Source of the DNA: an uncultured Acidobacteriota bacterium
GTDB taxonomy: Bacteria; Acidobacteriota; Blastocatellia; RBC074
Reading direction: 5' to 3'
NCBI GenBank assembly: GCA_902825875.1
Contig: CADECP010000006.1
Location: 184,588-248,587, forward strand
Length of the DNA: 64,000 nucleotides
Below the pieces are notes generated by a model that saw only the letters and a list, made by a program, of their open reading frames with translations, had not been told where the DNA came from and did no database searches. The position numbers and the translations under genes were made by a program. Numbering within the stretch: position 1 is the stretch's first letter; the number at the start of each line of letters is the position of its first letter. Shown piece by piece: positions 27,736 to 36,457 of this stretch.

Positions 27736-27972
27736 CTAGCCACCCTGTTGGCGTCTCCGCTCTTCTTCTTCCATCTTTTTCCGTAAGCTCAAAGGCCGCA
27801 TGTCCGTCCACACTTCTTCAATGTAGGCCAGGCATTCGGCTTTGAGTCCTGTTTTCCCGGCATAAGTCCAACCCAAAGGCAGTTCTCTGTGATCCGGCCA
27901 GATGGAATACTGCTCTTCGTGATTTACGACGACTTTGTAAATTGTCTTATCTTCTTCCTCTTCCCAACTCAT
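27736..27972 (-). CDS. MbtH-like protein
   Basis: A 78-residue protein with the complete MbtH signature: [19 protein letters not shown], then a [18 protein letters not shown] ending with the three conserved Trp positions. MbtH proteins bind and activate NRPS adenylation domains. No NRPS is present in this window, so it is either an orphan acting in trans or has another role. Acidic N-terminus and basic/acidic tail are extensions. SD AGGAGG lies upstream. Confidence 0.9.
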   Translation of the reverse strand: MSWEEEEDKTIYKVVVNHEEQYSIWPDHRELPLGWTYAGKTGLKAECLAYIEEVWTDMRPLSLRKKMEEEERRRQQGG

Positions 27973-27988
27973 AGAACCTCCTGTTGAT

Positions 27989-29689
27989 CTATTTCATAAC
28001 CACCAAACCGCTGGAAGTCTTGTTGATGCGCGCCGCCATCATCCTGACCAGTTCGGCGTTGGTGAACGGTTGCCAGCCGTGAGGTTTCATTGGTCGTCCG
28101 TATTCAAACACGGCTTCGGATTTGGGATTGTTTGCGGCTTTCAGAAAATCTTCCAGGTGATACACAGCCAAGTTCAGATAGTAATTGTCCATGTCGCCGC
28201 AATACACGTGAATTTTTCCGACCAGATCGTTGCCGATCTTCGACCAGTTTTTTTCCAGGTTGTAGCGCAAATCGTAGCCATTGTCGCGCATGTACAACGC
28301 GACTTCGCGGTCAATTTTGCCTGTCAGCCGATCCCAGATCGGACGCGGATAACCGTCTTTGCCGACCGGGCCGTAAGCAGCATCCCACGCGGCAATCTGT
28401 TGCCCAGAACGAACGTTGCTGCCAAGCACTGCTTCCAGCCGACACATTTCGCGCATTGTCAGCGTCACCTGCCCATCGGCATTTCGGGAAAGCGGACGAA
28501 TCAACTTCGCCCAATCGCCAGCAGGAACTTCAAAGGCGTTGTCGTCTTTGTACACGTCCGACATCTGGTAATAGCGAAAATCTACGGGGTCTGGATACAA
28601 CGACCAGACGCCGTTGAAAAACTTCGGATGGAAGATTTGCAGTGCCAACGATTCCCAGCCGCCGGTTGAACCGCCGGTCAGCACACGAGCTTCCGGTTTG
28701 GCGACAAGGCGGAATTTTTCTTCCAGATAAGGAATCAACTCCTGAGTCAGCGCGTCGCCGTAAGGGCCGTTGTTTGCCGAATTCACCGCGTAAGAATCGT
28801 CGTAATACGGCGTCGGATGTTGAAAGGTGATGGCGACCATTCGCGGAAAATCGTCAGACATCCAGGCTTTGGAAAACTCCGGACCCGGTTCGCGCGCGCT
28901 ACGAGCCAGCCGAGTTTTGCGCTGTTCTTCGGTTTCTGGCGGGACTGTTCGCGTCGTAAAGCCAAACGGCGGGTTCAATCCAAAATGCCCCTGGATATAA
29001 ATCGCCGGATATTTCTGATTCGGATTTTGATCGAAGCCTTTCGGCAGCAGCAGCGTCGCGCCCAGATACACCGGACGCCCCCAAAACTCGCTGAGCATCT
29101 TGCTCTGAATCTTGACGCGCTTGACCCACTCAGTGTCGGGCGGGACGACAACCGGCGGAATCTTTTTCGTCAGGCTGAGTTTGACGTTGAATCCGGCTGC
29201 CGGATTGAGCTGCACGCGCTGAACTTCGCTGACCAGATTGCCGGGCGAGCGATTCCACTGCTGGCCTTCCCACTGATCCCAATGCACCCAAATTTTGTGA
29301 CCGTCTTTGCGATGAACCTGCGTGTACACGTTCAACAACGCCTGAACGTAATACTCGCCCGCGGGCAACTGACTCAGACTTTCGACCGGATAACCCAGCA
29401 CCGAAGCGTCAATCACGGCGTTTTCGCCCGGTTTCAGCGCGTTCACATCCAGACCGTAAAACGGCACAGAAGCGTTGTACGAACCGGCTTGAAAGCGCGG
29501 TTCAGCGCCTGCATTTTTCGAGATCATCACAAACACTCGCCCGGTGATCGGTTCGCCGTTGAGCGAAGCCGGAAACGAAATCTCGAATTTGGTTTCCGCC
29601 GCCGCCTGGCTTGAACGTAGCGCCCACAACGACAAACAAACTACGGCAACCGCCGCGATCAACAAACTTCGCTTTATATGAATTTTCAT
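27989..29689 (-). CDS. Exported esterase-like alpha/beta hydrolase
   Basis: A 566-residue secreted protein. The signal peptide has a basic start (KIHIKR), a hydrophobic core and an SSQAAA cleavage area. The N-terminal 180 residues look like a beta-sandwich; the C-terminal part resembles the esterase D/PF00756 fold with nucleophile motif GGSTGGWES near 345, a preceding [11 protein letters not shown] strand, and a late acidic CGDMDNYY and a His in KPHGWQPF as candidate triad partners. Substrate not identifiable. Confidence 0.75.
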   Translation of the reverse strand: MKIHIKRSLLIAAVAVVCLSLWALRSSQAAAETKFEISFPASLNGEPITGRVFVMISKNAGAEPRFQAGSYNASVPFYGLDVNALKPGENAVIDASVLGYPVESLSQLPAGEYYVQALLNVYTQVHRKDGHKIWVHWDQWEGQQWNRSPGNLVSEVQRVQLNPAAGFNVKLSLTKKIPPVVVPPDTEWVKRVKIQSKMLSEFWGRPVYLGATLLLPKGFDQNPNQKYPAIYIQGHFGLNPPFGFTTRTVPPETEEQRKTRLARSAREPGPEFSKAWMSDDFPRMVAITFQHPTPYYDDSYAVNSANNGPYGDALTQELIPYLEEKFRLVAKPEARVLTGGSTGGWESLALQIFHPKFFNGVWSLYPDPVDFRYYQMSDVYKDDNAFEVPAGDWAKLIRPLSRNADGQVTLTMREMCRLEAVLGSNVRSGQQIAAWDAAYGPVGKDGYPRPIWDRLTGKIDREVALYMRDNGYDLRYNLEKNWSKIGNDLVGKIHVYCGDMDNYYLNLAVYHLEDFLKAANNPKSEAVFEYGRPMKPHGWQPFTNAELVRMMAARINKTSSGLVVMK

Positions 29690-29712
29690 CAGAATTCCTC
29701 CTCATTGGAGAC

Positions 29713-30243
29713 CTAAACTGTTATGTCGTAAAACTTCAAATACGGGCCACTCTCCCCTGAACTTATCATCAGAGCGATGCTTTCAAGGAAGGCATTGCGC
29801 TTGGCCGGATCGTATCGAGCGCCCCACTGCGTATCCGTCGTGAAGCCGCCGCCGATTCCAACATTGCCGCCTTCAAGAATTGGCAGGTAATCTGCCGCGC
29901 CAGCCAGAATCTTCGTTTCAACCTCAAGCGCAAAGGTGTCGGATACCTGATCGAAGGGAAGCAGATGCGCGTAAGAAAGCCAGGGATCGCTTTTCGCAAA
30001 AGTATCAGACACTTCAAAAGGAACCGGGTGGTCAGGATCGCCCATCAGCATATTCTGGATCAACGGCATCGCTCGGTCGTCTGTCATGAAGTTGATTGCT
30101 TGAATCCCTTTTTGCCAGCCAAAAATGGTCATTGTCAGATCGTGCCAGCGGCCATGCCGGTAAACAATCGCCCCATCCCCGCGAACTAAAGCGACGTCCG
30201 AAGTTTGTAATGTGTTGATCGCCTTTGCCAATTGTTCGTTCAT
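29713..30243 (-). CDS. Hypothetical protein in the NADAR/WD40 cluster
   Basis: A 176-residue protein of unknown family. Mixed alpha/beta, no signal peptide or membrane helix. It has a VALVRGDGAIVYRHGRWHDL opening, an acidic centre and a Gly-rich VGIGGGFTTD stretch. It starts 8 bp after the WD40 gene, so the two are probably translated from one message. The preferred start is ATG 30243; an in-frame extension to 30294 overlaps the WD40 gene. Confidence 0.6.
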   Translation of the reverse strand: MNEQLAKAINTLQTSDVALVRGDGAIVYRHGRWHDLTMTIFGWQKGIQAINFMTDDRAMPLIQNMLMGDPDHPVPFEVSDTFAKSDPWLSYAHLLPFDQVSDTFALEVETKILAGAADYLPILEGGNVGIGGGFTTDTQWGARYDPAKRNAFLESIALMISSGESGPYLKFYDITV

Positions 30244-30251
30244 TGAATTCC

Positions 30252-31295
30252 TCAGGTTTCGTGTTTGGTTGTTTTCAGATTCACGGCACGACAAAGCTTG
30301 CCTAAAACATCTTCAGGAATGCCTTTGTCCGTGGGGCCTTCTTCCAGAAAACTGGCCACGCTTTGAAGCTGTGCTCCTACCCCGCCATCCATTGTGTTAT
30401 GGCGATGGCCATACCAAAGCAGCCCGTCTGCTTGCAGACTTACGCCTTCGTGTCCCCATTGATTCACGTTCCAATTCCAATCGTCACGCGATTTCAATTC
30501 GGCATCAGTCGGCGAAACGGTCAGAAAGCCTTTGTACTGCGCTTCCCATTCCTTCAGCAAAGGTTCTGTCGGCAACTCCATTGCCAGCAGAGTAGGTTTG
30601 CCAATCGTGTACAAAATCTGCCGCGTCGAACCGAGAATGGCAACGTCGTAAACAAATTCTACAGATGGCAACTTGCTGCCAAAAAACTTGCCTTCGGCTG
30701 GCACCCAGCATCCGGCCCAACCGTCTCCTGTCAACGCCAGCATCTTCGAATCCGCCGACCAATTCAGATAACGAACACCTGTTTTAGCGACTTCATATTT
30801 CTGGCAATCCAATCGGTGCAATTCGGTCTTTGTTTTATATTTCGTGACGCTTACAAAGCCTTGCCGCGTAGCCAGAAATTTCCCATTCGGTGAAAGTTTT
30901 CGAGATGGCCCGCGATGAATTGAATCCAGAAGCGTAACCGGCAGATCGCTATTTCTGGCATTCGACGGGAACACCAGCGAAGGTATGCGGCGAGAATTTG
31001 TCTCCTCTTTGCGGTGTACCAACACTCCGTCTTTCAGGCTCCAAACCCAAAGACCGCCGAATACATTTGCCGCCGCGATTCTGGAAGAATCCGGCGAAAA
31101 CGCCATGGATTGAATCTGCCCGGTGAAGCCCGAAACTTGAGTCAGCATCTCGCCGCTCGACAAATCCCAAACCGTGATCGGAGCGGGCGCAAATCCGCCA
31201 CAGGCAATCAGTTTTTCATCGTGAGAAATGGCAATTGCATTGATGCCTGAACCATGCCGGATTTTATCGAGGGGAGGAATATCCATAACGATCAA
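30252..31295 (-). CDS. WD40-repeat (beta-propeller) protein
   Basis: A 347-residue cytosolic protein. Blade-like units include INAIAISHDEKLIACGG...ITVWDLSSGEM, IQSMAFSPDSSRIAAAN...LWVWSLKDG and VRYLNWSADSKMLALTG. The C-terminal third is less regular. Probable scaffold for protein contacts. It lies 6 bp after a NADAR gene and 8 bp before an unknown gene. TTG 31295 preceded by AGGTG, or ATG 31286, are both possible starts. Confidence 0.75.
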   Translation of the reverse strand: MIVMDIPPLDKIRHGSGINAIAISHDEKLIACGGFAPAPITVWDLSSGEMLTQVSGFTGQIQSMAFSPDSSRIAAANVFGGLWVWSLKDGVLVHRKEETNSRRIPSLVFPSNARNSDLPVTLLDSIHRGPSRKLSPNGKFLATRQGFVSVTKYKTKTELHRLDCQKYEVAKTGVRYLNWSADSKMLALTGDGWAGCWVPAEGKFFGSKLPSVEFVYDVAILGSTRQILYTIGKPTLLAMELPTEPLLKEWEAQYKGFLTVSPTDAELKSRDDWNWNVNQWGHEGVSLQADGLLWYGHRHNTMDGGVGAQLQSVASFLEEGPTDKGIPEDVLGKLCRAVNLKTTKHET

Positions 31296-31301
31296 GTCGC
31301 G

Positions 31302-31895
31302 TCACACCTGCACAGTAAAGTCCGCCACTGAATAGTTTCCCGCCGGAGCGCCCGCTCCGCCCAGCGCCTGACGAAGCGCCATCAACGTCTTGCCAAGCAT
31401 ATTTTCTCCCGAACCGTCGTGATCGTCGCTCCAGTAATCGTCGCGCCCTTTCACTTCATTGTGCTCCAACAAATAAGCATCGCCTGTCGCCAGCAAAGCC
31501 TGCTGAAACGATGGGTCGCTGAATTTCTGCGCCAGCACGGCCTTCATCGCTCCATCTCGACCTAAACCGGCGTAGCTGCCGTCCGGGCTGTGCAACCCTT
31601 TTTTGATGTGAAAGGCTTCGGTTCCTGTTTTTGCCGCTTCAAACATGGCCAGGTCTGCGGGATTGTTCCACCACTTGGTTGCCTGAAAACCAGCTTCGGC
31701 GTTATGAAACGAAGCTGTCACGCCATTGATGGTCAGCGAAAAGCCGCAAGGAAAAAAGTTGGCCAAAAACTGGCCGTGATAAAGCGTGTCCCATGAAGCA
31801 TTTCGATCAGGGTAATAAAAAGCGATCAAGTTGTAAGACTGGCCGTTGATCGTTATCTGTTTCGGGTTAGATGGTGCGATTGAAGATTGGTTCAT
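31302..31895 (-). CDS. NADAR (YbiA-like) domain protein
   Basis: A 197-residue protein with the NADAR fold: FLANFFPCGF at the start, FHNAEAGFQATKWW with the conserved acidic residue, GRDGAMKAVLAQKFSD in the middle, and GRDDYWSDD...GENMLGKTLMALRQAL at the end. The family is linked to NAD-derived and ADP-ribose nucleotides; members remove ADP-ribose from guanine or cleave intermediates by N-glycosidase chemistry. ATG 31895 gives a normal-length protein. First gene of a three-gene minus-strand cluster. Confidence 0.85.
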   Translation of the reverse strand: MNQSSIAPSNPKQITINGQSYNLIAFYYPDRNASWDTLYHGQFLANFFPCGFSLTINGVTASFHNAEAGFQATKWWNNPADLAMFEAAKTGTEAFHIKKGLHSPDGSYAGLGRDGAMKAVLAQKFSDPSFQQALLATGDAYLLEHNEVKGRDDYWSDDHDGSGENMLGKTLMALRQALGGAGAPAGNYSVADFTVQV

Positions 31896-31962
31896 AAGAG
31901 GTTTGGTTTCTCGGTTTGTTTTGGAGTTTATCGGATTGCTGTTATTGCCAGGCCGTTGTGAA

Positions 31963-32361
31963 TTACACCGGCCATTGAAAACACAGGTTGTAACCATCCG
32001 GATCGGTTACGTACAACTGCTTCAGGCCGTATGGCGCGATGGTCGGCGGATTGGCCGCGAAGCCAGCCGCTCGCAAATGGTCGTAAGCCGCGTCCACGTT
32101 CGGGCAGCCGAAATACAAACACGTGTCGCTGTGTGCGAAGTTCCTTTCAGCATCAGGCGATGGCGGGCGCGAAGGTTTTTCATAAGCCGTGTTGAGCATT
32201 AACTCCACGCCTTGCCGCCGCAACATCACCCAGTCCCAATCGTCGCCCGGCGGAGCCGAATGCACGATTTCAAACCCAAGCACGTCGCGGTAAAACGCAA
32301 TCGAAGTCGGCATATCGAACACTTGAATTAGCGGCGTCATGCCTTGAATTTCCAATGCCAC
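31963..32361 (-). CDS. VOC (glyoxalase/bleomycin-resistance) protein
   Basis: A 132-residue protein with one pair of VOC modules. MTPLIQVFDMPTSIAFYRDVLGFE gives the first strand-helix unit with the first metal-ligand region; CLYFGCPNVDAAYDHLRAAGF and VTDPDGYNLCFQWPV form the second. GGAGG five bases before GTG 32361 supports that start. Metal-dependent isomerase, dioxygenase or binding protein; substrate unknown. Directly follows another VOC gene. Confidence 0.82.
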   Translation of the reverse strand: MALEIQGMTPLIQVFDMPTSIAFYRDVLGFEIVHSAPPGDDWDWVMLRRQGVELMLNTAYEKPSRPPSPDAERNFAHSDTCLYFGCPNVDAAYDHLRAAGFAANPPTIAPYGLKQLYVTDPDGYNLCFQWPV

Positions 32362-32373
32362 ACAAACCTCCAA

Positions 32374-32760
32374 TCAGTTTTGCCGTTCGCCCAGACAGTA
32401 ACAAAGCCCGTCCGGCGCGACGACGAAGAAGACTTTCCAGGTGGTGTCTCCGTGTTGGTCAAGACGGAAATCTGCTTTTTCGTTGCTCAAACCATTCGAC
32501 TTCAATTCGGCAAATGCGGTTTCGACATTGTCCACTTCAAAAAAACACCCTTCCTGAGTTGGGTCTCCGCCGTTTTCGGCCAGGCCGATGGAAATGTCAT
32601 CCCGATGCAGCACGGCAGTTTTGTGCGGCGATTCGCTGCGCGCGATGACGCGAAATCCCATCACCGTTTCGTAAAAGGGAATTGCGCTTTCGACATCGGC
32701 CACCGGCAGATTCATTTCGTCAGCCGCGTACGGCCATGCGGTTTTGAACACAGACTTCAT
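32374..32760 (-). CDS. VOC family protein
   Basis: A 128-residue member of the same superfamily as its downstream neighbour. The N-terminal MNLPVADVESAIPFYETVMGFRV unit and C-terminal FFVVAPDGLCYCLGE strand are typical, and CFFEVDNVETAFAELKSNG forms the second module. Only distantly similar to the next gene, so not a recent duplication. Its stop lies just before the SD of the next gene, implying one transcript. Confidence 0.82.
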   Translation of the reverse strand: MKSVFKTAWPYAADEMNLPVADVESAIPFYETVMGFRVIARSESPHKTAVLHRDDISIGLAENGGDPTQEGCFFEVDNVETAFAELKSNGLSNEKADFRLDQHGDTTWKVFFVVAPDGLCYCLGERQN

Positions 32761-32778
32761 CGTTACCTCTTTCGATTT

Positions 32779-33459
32779 TCAAATCAGTTGTTTCAGTTCT
32801 CTGACTTTTTCAGCCAGAACTACGCCGTCGAGTCTTTCACCTTCGCGGACGGCTTTGCCGACGTGGAATTCGCGTATGCCAGCGGGTTTCAGCAAACGAA
32901 TGACTTCGGCATCGGTTCCCCCACCGACCAGAATTTCAATTTCCGGCTGAGCTTTTTCTTGCAGCATCGCAAAGTCTCTGACCTTGTCGCGCCAGGCTTT
33001 GCCGCCGCCGCTGGTCAACACGCGGTCAATTTGCGGATAAGATTTCAATTCCTCAATGGCATAAGCAGGGTTTGGCAATTCTTCGATTGCGCGATGAAAA
33101 GTTGCCTTCAGTCTGGGCGCAGATAACAACACTCGTTCCATCAGATCGAGGTCAAGGATTGCTCCGCGCTCTCCGTAGAGTAAAAAGCCAAGCACCAATC
33201 CTTCCACGCCGACTTTGGCAAACTTCCAGGCCGCTTCACAGAGCCGTTCAATTTCAAGCCCATCGTAGACTTCAAACGGCTCGCTTTCGCGCACCATCAC
33301 GCGCAAAGGAATGCTGACGCGCGCGGCAATCTCTTTGACCATTTCCAACGACGGAGTCAGCCCGCCGACTTCGTAGTGGCTGATGACTTCCAACCGATCA
33401 GCGCCGCCCGCTTCGGCGGCAATGGCGTCTTCAACTGAACAAACGATGATTTCCAGCAT
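32779..33459 (-). CDS. cutC: CutC family protein
   Basis: A TIM-barrel protein of 226 residues with the CutC sequence from the first residue: LEIIVCSVEDAIAAEAGGADRLEV, then GGLTPS, PLRVMVRES, VEGLVLGFL, TFHRAIEE and RVLTSGGGKAW. Named for copper homeostasis, but a direct role in copper handling is disputed; some homologues are reported to act on phosphoester or tRNA substrates. Lies between the VOC pair and asmA on the same strand. Confidence 0.92.
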   Translation of the reverse strand: MLEIIVCSVEDAIAAEAGGADRLEVISHYEVGGLTPSLEMVKEIAARVSIPLRVMVRESEPFEVYDGLEIERLCEAAWKFAKVGVEGLVLGFLLYGERGAILDLDLMERVLLSAPRLKATFHRAIEELPNPAYAIEELKSYPQIDRVLTSGGGKAWRDKVRDFAMLQEKAQPEIEILVGGGTDAEVIRLLKPAGIREFHVGKAVREGERLDGVVLAEKVRELKQLI

Positions 33460-33468
33460 CTTCAGAAT

Positions 33469-36270
33469 TTATGGCTTCTCTTTCTTTTTCAATTTATCCA
33501 GAACGCCTTTCAACAAATCCGCCGGTTTTTTGTCGGCGGGTTTTTGTTCTTCCGGCTTGTTGGGATCGGCGGGAGCAGGTTCGCCGGGCTTTTTCAGGAA
33601 TTGGTCAACCAGACCTTCTTTCAAATTGTCTTTGAGCTTTTCTTTGGCTTTCGCTTGCAGCAGCGACGAATTCAGACCGAACACAGGCTGTTTCAACGAA
33701 CCGGACATTTTGATCGGCAACACGATGCCGCCTTGCTCCATGAAAAAATTGCCGACCACCGAATTCAATCCCGTGCCGAGCGTGATCGGCGTTCGTCCGC
33801 CTTCGCCCGAAGCGCCGCCGGGCATCACGCGCTTGGTCAACGTCGGGCTGAGTTTGGCCAGAATGTCGTAACTGACCGAAGGATTGTCGCCCAATTGCAA
33901 CCAGCCATCACCGCCGACCTGCATGTCTTCCATCACCAGTTGCAGAGCGTCGGTCGTCAGTTTGCCGCGATCAAACCGCAGGTTGGTTTTCAGCGAACGA
34001 AATGCAGAACCTGCGCCGCCTGTCGGCAAGTTAATCAATCTGCCCAGCACTTCGACCTGTTTCATCAAATCGAAACTGCCGAATTTGCCATCCACTATTG
34101 AAATGTAGCCATTACCGGTCAGCGATTGAGCCACTCCAGCCGCGTCGTTGACTCCACGAATATCAACGGTTCCGTCGGCTTTGCCATAAATCGAACTTGC
34201 AGAACCGGACGAAGCCGCCAAAAACTGATTGATGTCCAAGCCGCCGAATTTGCCGTTCAGCGCTACTTCAGGTGCGCCGCCGTTTTGGTCAATTCGCACA
34301 GAGCCTTGATAACTGCCGCCGTACATTTGCAGCGACAGCGGGCTGAGCAGAATTACGTTGTTCGCCATCAAAACTTTGGCTTGAACGTTGGAAGCGGTGA
34401 TTGAATCCAGCACCAATTTGCCGACAGCCAACTGGCCTTCGCCGCGAATTGGCGACGAAGCTTTGCCGGATTTCGATTCCGTCATCGCCGCTTGCAACTC
34501 GGCGACGTTCAGTTGATTCGCTCGCAGGTCGAAACCCAGCGCCAGCGAGTTGAAGTTTTTGACGGTCAACCAGCCGTTCGCCTGACTGGAACCGAGTTGC
34601 GCTTGTAGGTTGTCAATGCGCGCGCTGTCGCCAGTGAAGGCCAAATCCGCGTTGGCAATTTCCAGCGGTTTTTTCAGCGAAGAAGGTTGCAATCGCGCGC
34701 CGGACAATTTGCCTTGCCCGCTGATTCGTGTGATGGAAGATTTCGGATCGAGTTCGTGGTCAATACTAGCTGTCAGATTGGCGGTTCCGCTGCCGGACGT
34801 GTTCGGGCGAGCGCCAAAGGATTCGGCGATCTTCAGCAGGTCATCAACTTGAGCGCCGCTGGTCGAAATTTCCAAATGCGCTTTTGGCCACGTCTGCGAC
34901 GAACCGTAATCGCTGATTTTCAAGCCGCGAAAATCAACCGTCGTTTTCGACAGCGTCGCTCGAAACGGCGAAGCAGTGATGGCTTGCGGATCGGCGGTCA
35001 GCTTCAATTCGGAAATTTGAATTGCTTGAGGCAACGATGCGCTGCTGAATTTCAAATCACGAATATCGGCTTGTCCGTTGACGGCAAAATTGTTCTGGTC
35101 GCCGGTGGCTTTCAGATTGACGGTCGCGGCTCCGCTGGCTTTGGTTCCGGGCGGTGGGCCGAAGCCAAACGCATAAGCCGATTCCAGCAAACTGTCCAAA
35201 GCCATGCGGTCGCCTTTCAACTGCAAATCAAAATTCGGCGTGGCGGGCAATTTCGTGATCTGACCTGTGACGCTGGCCGCAGTGTTGCCGAGTTTCAAAT
35301 CAGCTTGATCGAGTTTCAGCGAGAATTCGGATTCGGTTTCAGACTTCTTTTCGGATTTCAGCAGCAGCTTGAACGCTGCTTCGACGGGTTGTTTGGCGGC
35401 TTCGACGCCTTCGATCAAACGAAGCTGTTCGGCTTTCAAATCGCCGCTGGCGTTCAATCCTTCGGCGAGTTTTCCGGCGAGCTTGGCGTCAACGGTTAGC
35501 TTGCCTGCGCGAGCCGATTGCGTTCCGGCCAGTGCTTCCAGGCTGGAAATTTCCGCCGCGTCGAGTTTGACGCGAGCGTCAATCGGCGTGCGGCTGGCGT
35601 CTGCGCGATCCATAGGCCCGGCTGTTCCGGCGATTTCCAATTTGCCTGCTTGCTCGCCGGGCAAAGTCAATCCGACAAGAAAGTTGAACGAACGGCGCGG
35701 CGAAAAATCATCCAGCGAGATGTTCACGCCGGTATAGCTTTTTTCGACCGGCGGTTCCGTTGTGCGATCGGTCAATTTGAAACTGCCGTTTGTCAGCAGC
35801 AAATCAAACGGCGTTTGCTCGCTTTCCTGGCCGGATTCCTGCAAAGGTTTCAGCGTGCTCCAATTCCATTTGTCGGCAGAGGCTTTGATCAGCGTCACTT
35901 GCGGTTCGATCAATTCGATGCCGGAAACTTCAGGCTTGCCGCGCAGCAAGGACAGCAATCCCATTTGCAGTCGAACCGATTTGGCGCGAACGAAATCGCT
36001 CTGCGCCAATTGCGGATCGTCGCCGATGGCCAGATCGTCCACAGTGACTTTGATCGAAGGCAGCACGCGCAATCCGAGTTTGCCCAAACTGACTTTGCGG
36101 CCAAGCTGCTGTTCAAGCTGGCTGACAATCTGGCCGCGATAGGTGTTGACATCTAGCAGCAACGGCAGCGCCAGCAATCCGGCGAACAACAGCACTACCA
36201 AGCCAACCAGCACGATGGCCGGTTTGAACCATCGAGACGTGCGAAAAGAATTCCAGAACGAATTAGGCAT
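33469..36270 (-). CDS. AsmA family envelope protein
   Basis: A 933-residue protein with an N-terminal membrane anchor (FKPAIVLVGLVVLLFAGLLALPLLL) and the AsmA start VNTYRGQIVSQLEQQLGRKVSLG. The remainder is a long periplasmic beta-rich groove typical of AsmA/TamB-type lipid carriers. The C-terminal AsmA_2-like part contains GKFGSFDLMKQVEVL and GDGWLQLGDNPSVSYDILAKL. The last 60 residues are Lys/Pro-rich. It lies downstream of an outer-membrane barrel gene, in keeping with envelope lipid transport. Confidence 0.88.
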   Translation of the reverse strand: MPNSFWNSFRTSRWFKPAIVLVGLVVLLFAGLLALPLLLDVNTYRGQIVSQLEQQLGRKVSLGKLGLRVLPSIKVTVDDLAIGDDPQLAQSDFVRAKSVRLQMGLLSLLRGKPEVSGIELIEPQVTLIKASADKWNWSTLKPLQESGQESEQTPFDLLLTNGSFKLTDRTTEPPVEKSYTGVNISLDDFSPRRSFNFLVGLTLPGEQAGKLEIAGTAGPMDRADASRTPIDARVKLDAAEISSLEALAGTQSARAGKLTVDAKLAGKLAEGLNASGDLKAEQLRLIEGVEAAKQPVEAAFKLLLKSEKKSETESEFSLKLDQADLKLGNTAASVTGQITKLPATPNFDLQLKGDRMALDSLLESAYAFGFGPPPGTKASGAATVNLKATGDQNNFAVNGQADIRDLKFSSASLPQAIQISELKLTADPQAITASPFRATLSKTTVDFRGLKISDYGSSQTWPKAHLEISTSGAQVDDLLKIAESFGARPNTSGSGTANLTASIDHELDPKSSITRISGQGKLSGARLQPSSLKKPLEIANADLAFTGDSARIDNLQAQLGSSQANGWLTVKNFNSLALGFDLRANQLNVAELQAAMTESKSGKASSPIRGEGQLAVGKLVLDSITASNVQAKVLMANNVILLSPLSLQMYGGSYQGSVRIDQNGGAPEVALNGKFGGLDINQFLAASSGSASSIYGKADGTVDIRGVNDAAGVAQSLTGNGYISIVDGKFGSFDLMKQVEVLGRLINLPTGGAGSAFRSLKTNLRFDRGKLTTDALQLVMEDMQVGGDGWLQLGDNPSVSYDILAKLSPTLTKRVMPGGASGEGGRTPITLGTGLNSVVGNFFMEQGGIVLPIKMSGSLKQPVFGLNSSLLQAKAKEKLKDNLKEGLVDQFLKKPGEPAPADPNKPEEQKPADKKPADLLKGVLDKLKKKEKP

Positions 36271-36364
36271 GATCGTTTCCCGCGTTAAAAGAGATTGTTT
36301 AGTTGCAACGCCAGCTTACTCGTTCGTTTGATTGGTTGCCAACAGTTCAGGCCAAAAACAAAAT

Positions 36365-36396
36365 CGCCAATCAGCGCGAATGTTCGCTGATTGGCG
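36365..36396 (-). terminator. Terminator of the barrel gene
   Basis: CGCCAATCAGCG and CGCTGATTGGCG pair over 12 bp around an 8-base loop; on the minus strand a T-rich stretch (ATTTTGTTTTTGG) follows. Positioned after the Omp85-like gene and before asmA. Confidence 0.75.
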
Positions 36397-36457
36397 ACAA
36401 TGTTTTCAGTTTTGATGATGAAGCCGCTCGTTAATGGTCGCGGTTCTTTAATAGCTT

